A DNA stretch of 64,000 nucleotides from Irpex lacteus. Its lineage: Eukaryota > Basidiomycota > Agaricomycetes > Polyporales > Irpicaceae. The stretch's first letter is position 1. Each line of letters begins with the position of its first letter. Below are positions 29,749 to 41,463 of this stretch, piece by piece. The position numbers were made by a program, and so were the translations under genes. The notes beneath the pieces are model-generated. The model was not told where the DNA came from. It ran no database searches and saw only the letters and a list, made by a program, of their open reading frames with translations. The stretch covers positions 1,054,001 through 1,118,000 of the forward strand of contig MQVO02000002.1 in NCBI GenBank assembly GCA_001986395.2. The letters are read 5' to 3'.

Positions 29749-31773
29749 GCAGTTTAGTTTCCCCGTGTCGACCGAAGTCAACAGGGTACTTATCCCGGGG
29801 ACCACGTAAAGGTACTGCACAGGACAGCCCGCCGCGACGCCCGAAGCTCGAAGCTCACAAGGCGGGCTGCCCCTCCCCGAGAAATTCAGCCACTGTTAGG
29901 AGACTAGATATACTAGCTCCCTGGAGGCCCCCACCGGACCACATACTATCGTGACCGGTTGGACGTGTACGGGATGACGAGAGACGAGTCCCTGCCCACC
30001 CACCCCCCAATATCTACGTATCTACCAGTCCAAGAGAGAAGAAAGCACCCACCTTGGACGGGGACGTACCTTGATGGGGACGTACCTTGGCGCAGAGGGA
30101 GTTATCTTGGCCTCCACCTCCACGAGCCACAACCGAGAGTCGAAGGAGGAATAGGGTGAGATGTCGGTGGGAGAAGTGGGGAGAAGACGAGATGGTGAAG
30201 GATATGTGTCGAGGTTGGGAGGGTTTTTATGTGTTCTTGGGGGCTTAGGGGCTTGCTCACCAGCCGCGGTTGACCTTGCTTCTTCGACAGCGGCGGAGGC
30301 TGACATGGTGTTGCATGTGAAAAGAAGACGTCGATCCCGACGGCAGAAGCAGTGGAAGATAGCAACTTGACTTCTTCCAGTGCTTCTGAAGTCAGCCTCC
30401 TTTCTTCGAGGCCACTGCGTTTAATCTGAACATATCTAGTAGGTACCGTATAGCTTGCAGCGGAAGACTTAGATTCAGACTGCTCAATAATATGTTCCTT
30501 CTGTTCTGTAAACGATCGGTGAGTATTCTGCGACGTCGACAGCGCTGTGATCTCAGGCCGTAGGGAGATGTTTTAGTTGTCATATATCATACCTGGCCTA
30601 GCAGTGTTGAGTTTGTGTGATTGTAATATGTAATGTCTAAAGAGATAAGAGAAATAACATCAGCTGAAAACAAAACAAAACCGGTTTACGTTGAATGAGC
30701 TTCATTGAAGTCACGGTCGAAGATCACTAGTACTGACGCTCACTGCGCGGCGAAACGCGAACCGTCACACGTCTGTCACGCACTGTGGCTTACCGCGGTG
30801 ACGGCGCGTAGTACGCGTACGTTTGTATGCCCGTTGCCATCAATTGCAAAGGGCACAGCACTCGCACTTGAAATTTTGACAATTTGAACTATTTCCTACT
30901 AGGGCAAACAATCCTGAGGTTCAACGACTCAATTTAGGTCAACTTTCGAATTTGGGAGAGGGTACTTATATGGCAGCTGCAGGTTTGTCAACACAAAAAA
31001 GCGGACACTGGATTCTGCACGAGTATACAGGATATTTGGGCGTGTAATACTGTCATTTTTGTCTTACTACAAGCTGCACTAATCCGCTATGTTCAGATTA
31101 AACGCAGTGGCCTCGAAGAAAGGAGGCTGACTTCAGAAGCACTGGAAGAAGTCAAGTTGCTATCTTCCACTGCTTCTGCCGTCGGGATCGACGTCTTCTT
31201 TTCACATGCAACACCATGTCAGCCTCCGCCGCTGTCGAAGAAGCAAGGTCAACCGCGGCTGGTGAGCAAGCCCCTAAGCCCCCAAGAACACATAAAAACC
31301 CTCCCAACCTCGACACATATCCTTCACCATCTCGTCTTCTCCCCACTTCTCCCACCGACATCTCACCCTATTCCTCCTTCGACTCTCGGTTGTGGCTCGT
31401 GGAGGTGGAGGCCAAGATAACTCCCTCTGCGCCAAGGTACGTCCCCATCAAGGTACGTCCCCGTCCAAGGTGGGTGCTTTCTTCTCTCTTGGACTGGTAG
31501 ATACGTAGATATTGGGGGGTGGGTGGGCAGGGACTCGTCTCTCGTCATCCCGTACACGTCCAACCGGTCACGATAGTATGTGGTCCGGTGGGGGCCTCCA
31601 GGGAGCTAGTATATCTAGTCTCCTAACAGTGGCTGAATTTCTCGGGGAGGGGCAGCCCGCCTTGTGAGCTTCGAGCTTCGGGCGTCGCGGCGGGCTGTCC
31701 TGTGCAGTACCTTTACGTGGTCCCCGGGATAAGTACCCTGTCGACTTCTGTTGACACGGGGAAACCAAACTGC
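29749..31773. mobile_element. Second foldback element (686-bp arms)
   Basis: Arms 29749-30434 and 31088-31773 are inverted copies (paired coordinates sum to 61522) with only a few mismatches near the outer ends and a 653-bp non-coding spacer. Outer ends read GCAGTTT(A/G)GTTTCCCC. No clear target-site duplication was found. The arms contain what looks like the 5' end of a gene: a TATA-like ATAAAAACC box, an ATG opening MSASAAVEEARS, and GT donors, present once per arm. It is unrelated in sequence to the foldback at 3.4-5.9 kb. No transposase is encoded, so it is non-autonomous. Confidence 0.82.
31216..31500 (+). pseudogene. Putative captured gene fragment in foldback arm (mirror copy at 30022-30306, minus strand)
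   Basis: A 94-codon frame starts MSASAAVEEARS and runs through Pro/Ser-rich sequence to SRLWLVEVEAKI. It has a good GT donor right after codon 15 (gctg/gtgagc) and another near 31437 (ccaag/gtacgt). This organisation, ATG exon, short intron, next exon, then abrupt end, resembles the 5' end of a cellular gene carried in the repeat. I cannot name the source. The duplicated gtacgtcccc motif at its 3' edge suggests local slippage. It may equally be chance coding potential. Confidence 0.4.
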
Positions 31774-32601
31774 ACTCAATCCAAGTTCAAGTTCAAGTTG
31801 TTCGCCGAGGAATCGTAGACCGCAGTACTTACTTAATAATAATAACCGCTGTAAATAGCTCACTATCAATGAAGTGAGATTGTGTATTCTCTCTTGCGCG
31901 TATGATCTAGTGAAACACAGCAGATTAGCTCAAACGTTCACGGCACGCGTCCGAGTCCATTGTATGACATCTCCAAGTTCATCGTGTGAAAACGTATCAG
32001 CGTCTAAAAGCGCCACGAAGCTGCAGCCAGCGCTTCTCTGTCTTGCTTCCGCTTTCTTTGGCAAAGGTTATTATCACTAGCATTTACCCGTCACTACGTG
32101 ACGATACACTATGACGGCCATGTACACATGTCTCAGTAGTGTCCGCAGTCTGCAAAGAGTAGTAAGTATAGTGGGCAAACATTTGTACACCAGACATCAC
32201 ACCCTTATTGGTTTTGCTAAGTGAGGCTTGGGTTAGTACGAACTCGAAGTCCGTGTAAGAGCTTGAAGTACCCGCACAAAAAGAGGCTGTAACTGGGAGT
32301 GTTGCATACATGCGATAGCTTTCAGTGCAATAAGGTGGCCATCTTTCGCAGAGTGTCCGGTGCATAGGCGAGGGTGAAGGTGCTACAGCAAGTGTCTTGA
32401 GTCGCGGCGGTGACAGGGGTCTGGTCAGATACCATAACAGGCAGGAGCGAGTACCATAAAAGGGAAACACTAAAAGAGGCAACCGGGGTCGGGGCTACCC
32501 AATTATAATAAAGATTGTACTTTTCTCTTGCCATGCTAAAACTGGAACGCTGCTTAATCGCCCAAGCTTGATTTGAAGTTCTGCTCTCTCTTAAAGTCAA
32601 C
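31774..32601. other. Intergenic region with no supported gene
   Basis: Short frames on both strands lack domains. A small triplication (aagttc aagttc aagttg) lies near 31783. The 3' end is promoter for the ubiquitin-like gene. Confidence 0.4.
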
Positions 32602-33647
32602 ATGGACAACCTCACTCGCTCTCGTCGATCCTTTCTTGTAATTGAAGTTACTTATTCGAATTTCGGCAGCGATGGGCGTCCCGACTCATCCTACTCGCTT
32701 ACTCCCGAATCACTATCTCACACCAGGACTTGTTCCTTTGGCTTCTGCAGCGAGCATTCGACCTCCCTCAGCATCCGATGGTCCAGCAATCCAGCAAGAC
32801 AAGCGGCCTTCCTTCTTATCACAGCGTCATAAACGAGGGGTATGACGCTGATGACCGTGCTGCAGGCAGCTCTTCTATATCCCAGTCTCCTGTTGCTCCT
32901 CTAGTCGTAATCTGGAAAGAGCGACGCGTAGTGATACGTCGACAGTCTGATTATGCAGTACGTATCAGCCACTGCACTCGTACTATTGACATTCTGAGAT
33001 CGTGTTTGAACTTGGTAGACAGTCATCGCTGCGATCAGAAGGGCTCGCACCATGGAAGCTCTGGGATCTCGACCCTTTTATCTCACAGCCGTAATACCTG
33101 GATGCGGCGATGAGCTGTGCGAAGTTTCCGAGGACATGTGGGCAGACTTAGTGTCGAGCCTGCAGTCCGTCAACGTTGTGCACGAATCTCACCACTCTGG
33201 TATGCGACACCCACGCCTTAGCGTATAAGTCAGTCACCTGATGTATGGTATTTAGACATTCCTCCGGAGCCGTCACGCACTCCTCTTACACCGATTCCCT
33301 CACCCGCAACGTTACGTCGTGACTGTACTTCTACTTTGCCAACTCCTCCCCTCTCACCAGATACCGACAACATCAGTGACTTGCCTAGGAATATCGGCCC
33401 ATACGTCATTTTGAAGCCGCTGACTGGACAACACAAAACCCTGACCATCAGTTCTCGCGATATTACTGTGAGAGAACTGAAGGCTCTCATCCATACCTCA
33501 CAAGGCATTCCTGTTGATCATCAACGGCTTATGCACGACGGAAAGCAACTGGACGATAGGCAAACTTTGCGCACAGCATCTGTGCCTCTGGGGTCTACTA
33601 TCGACGTTCGTCGCGTGGGGCTGCGGGGTGCTACACAGCAGCGATAA
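32602..33647 (+). CDS. Ubiquitin-like domain protein, two-part architecture
   Basis: Proposed exons are 32602-32637, 32727-32957, 33019-33199 and 33256-33647 (279 residues); the first exon is the least certain. The N-terminal part carries VVIWKERRVVIRRQSDYA followed by a globular stretch (FYLTAVIPGCGDELCEVSED). A Pro-rich linker leads to a C-terminal ubiquitin-like fold: VILKPLTGQHKTLTISSRD aligns with ubiquitin strand 1-2, and IPVDHQRLMHDGKQLDDRQTL matches the [21 protein letters not shown] segment. The end is VRRVGLRGATQQR, so the Gly-Gly needed for conjugation is not at the terminus (LRG then ATQQR) and it is probably not a processed modifier. The family is expanded in basidiomycetes; its role is unknown. 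A related, broken gene follows downstream. Confidence 0.72.
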
Positions 33648-34360
33648 ATATGAAGTCGCTCATGGCCCCTCCTCTTTCCTCCTCTGCACAACCCTCGATC
33701 ATCCCTCGAATCCTTAGCGTATCATTACGCTCATGCGTCGTCTCTCCGCCCACACGTCCCTCTTTTCTTGACATATTCTGCATTTGGGGTGTCCGGTTAC
33801 ATTAACCGCATCATGGCACCCGAGCCCACCATGGCGGAGCGAGTGGGCTGTAGAGACTCGCATTGTCTAACGTCTTACTTCCATATTTCTCTAACAGCCC
33901 ATCTCCGAGCAAGGCATCCTCTATCTGAGAGAAGACCAATCCAAACCATCTGTCACCAACGACATTGTATCATCAGTATGTGCAACGCTGGAGCACTTGT
34001 ATTATCCCCTGTAGCTATGAGCTAGAACCTGTACTTCTTTCTCACAACCTTGAATAGCAACTTGTACCCAGCCCTTTCTGGTCAACTTCTACGTTCATCC
34101 AAAGAAATGACGCAGAAGTATCTGTAATTGTTTGACGTGGTCGCGACACAGCCAAGATTACGATCTGCGGTCCTAGGGCTTCTGAGTTCTCGACTTCGAC
34201 CACGACCAGCCAGGTCCTCGCAACCATTACTGTTCTTTCTAACCGCCATTTACAAAGTTTTCTCAACCCGCTGCAACCGCCATGGCATCTGAGACAGGAG
34301 CTGCCAGCTCCAATGGTTCGTCTGTTTATCAGTCTAAGTATTATCTATCGGCTTTGCAAG
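33648..34360. other. Spacer between the two ubiquitin-like genes
   Basis: No intact gene. An ATG at 34282 starts a short frame (MASETGAASSN) that could be the original first exon of the next gene, but no donor/acceptor pair joins it in phase. Confidence 0.4.
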
Positions 34361-35423
34361 ATGCTGAATCCATCTCTATACCACACTCCTCTAGCCGATC
34401 ATACAATCAAAGTGAAAACCATGACCGGAAAGGAATTGACATTCCCTTACCACCTTACGGACACAGTGGCAGACTTGAAACATCGTATACAGAACGTTGA
34501 GGATGCCCAACCCTGCTCACAAGTCTTGACATTCAACTCCAGACAATTGGAAGATCATCGTCTCCTCCGCGACTACGGGATACCATCGGGAGCTTCCATA
34601 GACCTCACCATAAAATTGAAGGGCGGAAAACCCGTGATATACCTCTTTGCCCCGCAGCCACTGAAGAATGTATCCGTTGCTCTTGGACTGACAATAGGCT
34701 GGTCCTTCTCCGCGGTGTACCCGCCTACTTCGGTTAACCATCATGGCAGCGAGGAAAAGGTGCAGTGGAATGTGAATGTTGCTCCGGATGGAACGCTCTT
34801 GGACAAGGCTACTGGCCTCGAGGTGTCCTATCTCTTCTGGGAAGCTGAGTTGGTGTCGTCATTTCTGTCCCTTGCACTCTATCTTATGCCTCATTCCATA
34901 GAACCCACCCAGCCCTACCATTAAAACCGGCATCGTCTCGCCCATCTTCTCCAACTCAGATAGAGCAGCCACGCGCATTTGATCCTTCGCGTCCTTCCAT
35001 CACACCTGATACCGCTGTGCTTCTCCCGATCGAGAAGGTACCTGCTTACCTCGATCAGGCCCTCAAGGCATTAACTTTGCATACCGAAGCTCGAACATCT
35101 TTCATCACGTAAGTCTCTCGAATGGACGCGATGGATTCGCAGAAGTACACTCACATGTACATGAACTAGTTACTGGCTGCCCTCACTCCTGAAGCACAAA
35201 CATGTCGCGCTTCAGTTCTTGCCACAGAAGTCCTACGAAGCTGCGGCACCCATGACTATTCCGCGGCGTTGAGGAGAAGGATCTGGGCGCATGGGAAGCC
35301 GGGAGTTCCTGCGCTGAATGCGAGCCATCCTTTTGGCAGGAGACTGTTGGTGTAGACATTACGAAAGCGTCGGATCTCAACCAGTATCGCGTTCTCGAGT
35401 GGGGTGGCATGGAAGTTTGCTGA
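34361..35423 (+). pseudogene. Ubiquitin-like fusion gene, frameshifted
   Basis: Exons 34361-34848, 34902-35108 and 35170 onward are in phase. They encode a ubiquitin-like fold (TIKVKTMTGKELTFPYHLTD, VLTFNSRQLEDHRLLRDYGI), then a C-terminal domain starting KPVIYLFAPQPLKNV, with SYLFWEAE, VPAYLDQALKALTLHTEAR and YWLPSLLKHKHVALQFLPQ. In the last exon the frame hits TGA at 35270-35272. Homologous-looking sequence (EEKDLGAWEAGSS, FWQETVGVDI, YRVLEWGGMEV) continues in another frame to TGA 35421-35423. A segment seems missing at the break, so a deletion plus frameshift is likely. The 5' end is also doubtful. A sequencing error would be the alternative explanation for the shift but not for the missing residues. 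Confidence 0.62.
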
Positions 35424-35649
35424 TTTCTTATCGTGTCGTTCTACGAGTGCAGCAAGATAGATCGCGACATACACTTTAAATCCAAGAAATCAATTAAACA
35501 GTATCGGATTGAGATTCCCTTACATCCAAGAAAGACACTACACTACACTATGGTATACTAATGCTACAAAGAAGAAGAACAGAAAGAGTTCGTTAACGTT
35601 AGAAATAAATATCCTTACTCCTTGAAAGTTTACAACGAGCATCGTCTGC

Positions 35650-37904
35650 TCAATGTGCAGCGAGGACGCCGTGGGGATTAATCCACCTTAAATCTTCGAA
35701 AGCCGTATCCGCCTCCTCCTGCTTACTGTGCGAGCTCGTAAAACCGTGCCGCGAGCCATATGTGGCTGTCGCAAAGCACAGCGGCTCGTCCTTCATAGAC
35801 TCATCAACCAAATCGTGCTTTTCGCAGTTTCTCCACACTCGGTTCATGGCTAAAAGTGCATTGTCTTGGGTCAGCGAATGCCTTTTGCAGATAAGATAGC
35901 AGACAAGGGAACGCACGTTTCCGAATTGTGGTGACGGAGACTTCTCGCATCTCGTCAAACACGTTTATTTTGCCTTCCGGAGAGGACTCTGTGAAGAACG
36001 CCTGTTTCTCCAAGTGTTCGAGACGGAAGCGTTTGTGAGGCTCGAGGGCAAGGAGCTGTACGGAAGCCATTAGTAAGTAGCTGCGATGTATCGTAGAGTG
36101 TGAGCACTTACTCCCGCCATGAGCTCTACCTCATTTTCGTCCAAAAAGTTCGCGCGATATGCGAGATACGACTGAGCAGTCTTCCCTTCTCTTCGCCATC
36201 CAATGTAAAAGTTGATGGCTCGCTCGTCCGGGAAAATCGCCTATGGAACGACGCCATATCAGCCCACGTACTTTCCCCAGAAAACACGAACTGGACTCAC
36301 ATCACCAACCAACAGATCATACACCAAACACCCCAACGCCCACCAATCCACCGTGATCCCATACCACTCTCTCCTGTAAATCTCAGGAGCCAGATACTCC
36401 TTCGTGCCAATATACCGCTTCGAGTAGTTCTTCCACCACTTCAAAGGCTCCGATGGATCGTCGTGCACCCAGGCGTTCGTGAAGTCTGTTATGCGGACAT
36501 ATGCGTGGGAAGTCCCGGGAACGAGAAGGATGTTCTCAGGTTTGATGTCCCGATGGATCACACCCATGTTGTGGAGGGCATCGATCCCCAGGGCCTGCGG
36601 AAAGAAGCGCAAGATAAGGACCAAGAAGTTGCAGTGCGAGAAGGATGGATTGTGGTATACGTACGATTTGGGCAACCCATCTCCGCACAGTTGGGGGTGG
36701 TGCAGCTGATGAGAGAACAGAAAACATATCTGCCTCCATGAGGTCCTATCATACGTGGGGAGTTCTCGTTAAAAATCAAACATGAATGGGAAAAAAAGAC
36801 GGATGGACGAACCATGACGAACACAACTCTCTCCGGGTCTTGTAGCACGCCGTGTAGTTCCATCAAAAACGTCCTCTGCTGCTCGCTCGCCGCAGCGACC
36901 CGCTTGTACGCAAGCATCTCCGCGCGCATCCCATAGACGAAGTCACAGTCGCCCCTGTACGACCCCTCCGAACTCTCCTCGGAAGAATACGATCGTCCAC
37001 CTCCAGAGTCAGAGTCGGAACCGCGAGCGGAAGGAGACCGCGCCCGATCCTTCATGCATACTTTCAAGCAGAGAACGCGGCCAGTCGATAGATCCCTCAC
37101 GGCATAAGCAGACCCATAGCTCCCGGTGTTCAGTGAGTCCAGGAACTGAAATGGGCCGACGTGGTGGTGATGCACCATTCGTGTGTGCGCAGATCCACGC
37201 TGGTGGTATCTGGGTCTGCCAGGGGCGTCCAAGGCTGGGGTGGCATTCGTCTGGACGGTTCGGAGGGATTTCTCTGAAGCAGACTCCAGACTAAGACTAG
37301 AAGAAGGCGAAGAAGCAGGGGGAGAGATCTGCGGTGGGGAGATATAGAACGAGCCGCGTGCCTGTGGGAGATGCCCATGCCCACGCTTGGCTGTAGAAGC
37401 ACCGAACGCTTCTAGGTCATCCGCTGTGATTACGGGTACGGGTGGCAAGCGGGACTGGCACTGGGAGGGTGACGACAAAGGGGGTTCCTCCGAGGATGAC
37501 GAAGGTGATTTCGATGATGACGAAGCGCAAGATAGACTTCCTGTGAATCCGATAGCTGCTGCTGCTGTTCCATAGTTCGGAGAAACCGCACTGATGAGGC
37601 TGGAGGGCGGTGTGGTTGGTCCTGCATAGTCTGATGAAGATAGCGAGGACGAGGAGACGCCATCTGAGTCCGTATCGCTGGAGAAGTCCCGAGTCAACGA
37701 TCCGCGGTGACGCTTGATATGGACTGGGGACGAAAGTAACTGTGGGAGGGGGATCGTGATTTTCAATGGGGCGCGCAAGGCATCTGGCTTGGAGAATATG
37801 TGTGGTTTGCTGGTAGGGGAGGAGTGCGGTGGGTTGGGAGAAGACGACTTTCGCGATGCTGAGAGGGACTCGGCCATTCTGGTCAGGGCAGAGACGGCTT
37901 GCAT
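35650..37904 (-). CDS. AGC-like serine/threonine protein kinase with long Ser-rich N-terminus
   Basis: Six exons on the minus strand fit in phase: 36813-37904, 36665-36745, 36301-36594, 36112-36240, 35917-36055 and 35650-35849 (644 residues). The first 250 residues are Ser/Pro-rich and disordered. Kinase features are a Gly loop (LNTGSYGSAYAV, about 263), VAIK-type Lys in CLKVCMK, HRDIKPEN (405-412), DFT at 428-430 where DFG is usual, GTKEYLAPEI, and VDWWALGCLVYDLLVGD. An insert rich in Ser/Gly/Glu lies between the Lys and the C-helix. The catalytic Asp and metal-binding Asp are kept; only the Gly of DFG is replaced. The WWALG and Y.LL.G patterns fit the AGC group. Substrates are unknown. Confidence 0.85.
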
Positions 37905-38831
37905 ATCCGGACGCGGCGTCGCAGGACGCGGGTTGCGCGTAGGGTGGCTTGGTTCCGGGTTAGCTTGGACGACGGGAGGGGGAGGTCACTGTACGGGAAA
38001 CGTTGTACAGGACTTTTATCCATCGGAGAAGGCGCGTGAGCCCATGTTATGTCCAGTGGTGACTACGCAATCAGTAAGCCACAAGAAAGTGTTTTTGTCG
38101 ATCCATGTGATTGGCCCGATGTGATAGCGAGTGCAAAATCATCGCGACGGCCTGTTCAGGAAGGCGAGCATCATCAGTACAAAAACTTCTGCGTTGAAAG
38201 AAGCCTTGAACCTATTTGTTTCGACCTGAAATGCAAAATACGGATCAACACGTAGTATGCACGATAGCTGTGATAGGTGACTGTGAGTCTGGGTGGTGAC
38301 GAACGCGGGGTCGACGCAGAGGATTGCCTTTCGTAGAAGCTCTGCACGCGGCTTCTCGTCGGCACTTGCACGTTTCGCGTACGAGAACTCTCCATAACAG
38401 CGACATGAGGCATGCAGAGACATCACCTGCCGTTCATGGGCAGTCGAAGATCCGTTCACACCCTCGTGAAGGACGTAACAAGCCGGCCAAAAACCAAGGT
38501 GGCTATCATTGCCACCCAAATGTCTCCGAAGCTGCTGTGTGTGTCAAGCTGTGCGAGAGATCCCCCGAGGACGTGGCGAGGAGTTGAGGAAAGAGCCGTT
38601 AGGTGGACTGAATGGGTAGCGAATATTCGATGACGATTAGGAACGTAGTATGTAGTGTCCTGACCAGGAAATCATGAGAGACTCGGGAATCGGCGATAGA
38701 GTATACCGCGCGCCCGGCGTTCTGCGCACTATTCAGCGGTGTGAATTGGGCGGGTGGCCGTCGTGCCTCCTTGCACATTTACTTGAGTTCACCACCGTCA
38801 TCTTCTTCTGCGGCGTTTGCAAACAGCGGGA
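37905..38831. promoter_or_regulatory. Divergent upstream region between kinase and thioesterase genes
   Basis: About 927 bp without a credible gene separates two divergently transcribed starts (kinase ATG 37904 on minus, thioesterase ATG 38832 on plus), so it must hold both promoters. No specific element can be named. Confidence 0.4.
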
Positions 38832-39401
38832 ATGGCGGACAGCAGCAGGCAGCTGAAGGCCCGTGCACGAAGTGATTATCCGTACTTTCTCTCGTATCGC
38901 ACGCGATGGTCAGTCTCTCCAGCGTTCCTTTCCAGACAGAAAACCTCAGATGACTGACACGCTACCTGTACGGTGCCAATTGTCCATGTCATGAACGGGT
39001 GTAGGAGTGATAACGACCAATACTCACACATCAATAACTCCATCTACTACCACTACTTCGACTCGGTCGTCAACACCTATCTGATCGACCACTGCGGTCT
39101 GACACCTCCCCATGGGGCGCAAATTGGGCTTGTCGTGTCCTCGTTCTGTCATTTCTTTGCGCCGCTGTCGTTCCCTTCTGTGCTTGATCTTGGCTTGAGA
39201 GTTAGCCAATTGGGGAAGAGTTCGGTTACATATGAAGTGGGGGTGTTCGAGGAGGGGAAGGAGCAGCCAAGCGCCGTTGGAGGGTACACGCATGTATTTG
39301 TGGAGAACGAGAGTAGGAAGAGTACACAGATAAACGGAAAGACACGAGAAGGGTTAGAGAAATTATTTAGTCCAGAGTCTCGTCTGCAATCCAAGCTCTA
39401 A
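38832..39401 (+). CDS. Hot-dog fold thioesterase (4HBT/FadM-like)
   Basis: Exons 38832-38908 and 39005-39401 join in phase (W at the junction) to give 157 residues, normal for the family. The signature near the start of the core, RWSDNDQYSHINNSIYYHYFD, corresponds to the 4-hydroxybenzoyl-CoA thioesterase motif (R..D.D..GH.NN..Y..Y), with Asp as the likely catalytic residue and SHINN in place of GHVNN. These enzymes hydrolyse acyl-CoA thioesters; in fungi they are often mitochondrial or cytosolic. There is no clear targeting peptide, although the N-terminus (MADSSRQLKARARSDYPYFL) is basic. The stop lies 278 bp before the Cdc20 start on the same strand. Confidence 0.85.
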
Positions 39402-39679
39402 GTCGGTGTTCTGAATGAGTGGTTCGCATGCAGTAGTATTGCAGAAGATCAAAGCATATTTTGCTCAGCATGCTAACGAGGAGTACGTGGATGACTGGGT
39501 ACAAGTCTCAGATGGCCGACTCAGACGCCGACGATCGCCTTTTACGGATCCCGCCGTTCGCGATCACGTGGTGCATGTTCAAAAGCGAGTGTGCCGCGTT
39601 TTGATGGGAGAACTTACAGCACTTTGTTGGTCGCATTTATTCTTGCACATTTTCGACGACGACGAGCTCGGTTCTTTCC

Positions 39680-41463
39680 ATGGCGTTCACACCCAAAACC
39701 CCAGCGCGACACAGATCGAGGTCAGAGACAAAGACACCTCTCACCGGGGCGTCGGTCAACATCTTCAACATCTCGCCCACAAAACACTCAAAGACAGCCG
39801 CGGCAGACTTGACAAACCCGTTCATAACATCCGGCCCAAGTCGACCTGGCTCGCCCATCAAGCGCACCACTGGTGGCTCCATCGCTGTATCCAAGAGTCT
39901 GCGAAGACAGGCCAGCGCAGGCGTCATTCGCAAGGGAGGCGTCGAGAGCAGACTCGACGTCGTCACACGCGACTACGTCCCCCCGCCACCCAAATCAGAA
40001 ACAAAGCGTTCAAAGTCCCAACCAGCCGTGAGTGCCGCCTTTGCCCACCACAGACACAGCCGGGAGCGCACTCAACGTTCTCTCTCACGACAGCGCGACA
40101 CCCGAGACCGGTTCATCACCACCCGCGAAACCGCCGTCGACGAGGTCGCCGCCACCCTCGACCTCATGTCCCTCAACCCACAGACGTCCTCCCCGGGGCA
40201 CACCGCCCGCCTGGCCGCAGCCACCGGCGTCCCCATCCACAAACGCGTCCTCGCATACCACGAGCCGCCCCCTCCCTCCGCCTCCGACTCCCTCCTCACC
40301 CAACAACGCGAGCTCGTCCGTCCATTGTACGGCCGCCCCGGTGCCCTCCCGACGTCGAACGGCACCACCTCGAACAAGGCGCGCAAGATCCCCACGCAGC
40401 CCGAACGCGTGCTCGACGCCCCCGGCATCGTCGACGACTTCTACCTGAACCTCATCCACTGGTCCTCGCTCAACACCCTCGCCGTCGCCCTCGAAGGATC
40501 CACATACGTCTGGAAGGCCGACTCGGGCGAGGTGGTCCAATTAGGCGAGGCGCCAGAGGGGTGCTACGTCTCCTCTGTCAATTTCTCGCAGGACGGGCTG
40601 TACCTCGGTATCGGGCTGAGCAACGGCGCGGTGGAGTTGTGGGACGTCGAGGCGGGGCAGAAGTTGCGGACGATGGCGGGGCATGCGGCGCAGGTGGCGA
40701 GTCTGTCGTGGAACCAGCATATCTTGAGTAGTGGGTGCAGCGATGGGAGTATTTGGCATCATGATGTCAGGGTGGCGAGGCATAAGGTGGGCGAGCTCGT
40801 GGGCCATCAGGGCGAGGTGTGTGGGCTTGCGTGGAGGGAGGACGGGGAGCTGTTGGCGAGTGGGGGGAACGATAATGTGGTGAATGTGTGGGACGGACGG
40901 GTCGGGGACGTCGCGCCCGGTACCAGGACAGCCGCGAAGTGGGTGAAGCGGAACCACACCGCCGCCGTCAAGGTCAGTCTCCTACATCTTATACATTATC
41001 GACGCTAACCTGACTATTCACCTCGCAGGCAGTCGCCTGGTGCCCCTGGCAACCCTCCCTCCTCGCCACCGGGGGCGGCACCAACGACGCAACCGTCCAC
41101 ATCTGGAACACAACCACCGGCTCCCGTCTGCACTCCCTCTCCACCCCCTCCCAAGTGACATCCATCCAATGGTCGCCCCACCGCAAAGAGTTTTTGACGA
41201 CACACGGATTCCCGACGAACGCGATTATGGTGCATGCGTATCCGAGTCTGGAGAGGGTGTGTGAGATTCGGGACGCGCATGATGCGAGGGTGCTGTGGAG
41301 TGCGATGGGCCCCGGTGGGGATGTGGTTTGTACGGGCGCTGGGGATGAGAATTTGAAGTTTTGGAAGATTTGGGAGGTGCCGAAGGTTAAGAAGGGCAGG
41401 AAGGATGGTGGGAAGGAGGGTGGGAGGGGGAGCACTAGTAGTAGTATTCTGGGAATTCGGTGA
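39680..41463 (+). CDS. CDC20: APC/C activator Cdc20 (Slp1/Fizzy)
   Basis: Exons 39680-40972 and 41029-41463 join in phase (575 residues). The N-terminal 235 residues are basic and disordered with a C-box-like DRFITTR (about 143-149; consensus DRFIPxR, so Pro is replaced by Thr). KIPTQPERVLDAPGIVDDFYLNLIHWSS starts a seven-bladed WD40 propeller with Cdc20 family signatures HHHDVR-like (WHHDVRVARHKVGEL), [50 protein letters not shown] and CTGAGDENLKFWK. The protein ends in Ile-Arg, the IR tail that docks on APC3. It activates the anaphase-promoting complex for securin and cyclin destruction. The VLDAPGIVDDFYLN signature favours Cdc20 over Cdh1. Confidence 0.93.

Noticed and set aside
39415..40731. 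438-codon plus-strand frame overlapping Cdc20
   Set aside because: Composition is Arg/His/Pro from out-of-frame reading of GC-rich Cdc20 coding DNA; the overlapping frame encodes an unmistakable WD40 protein.
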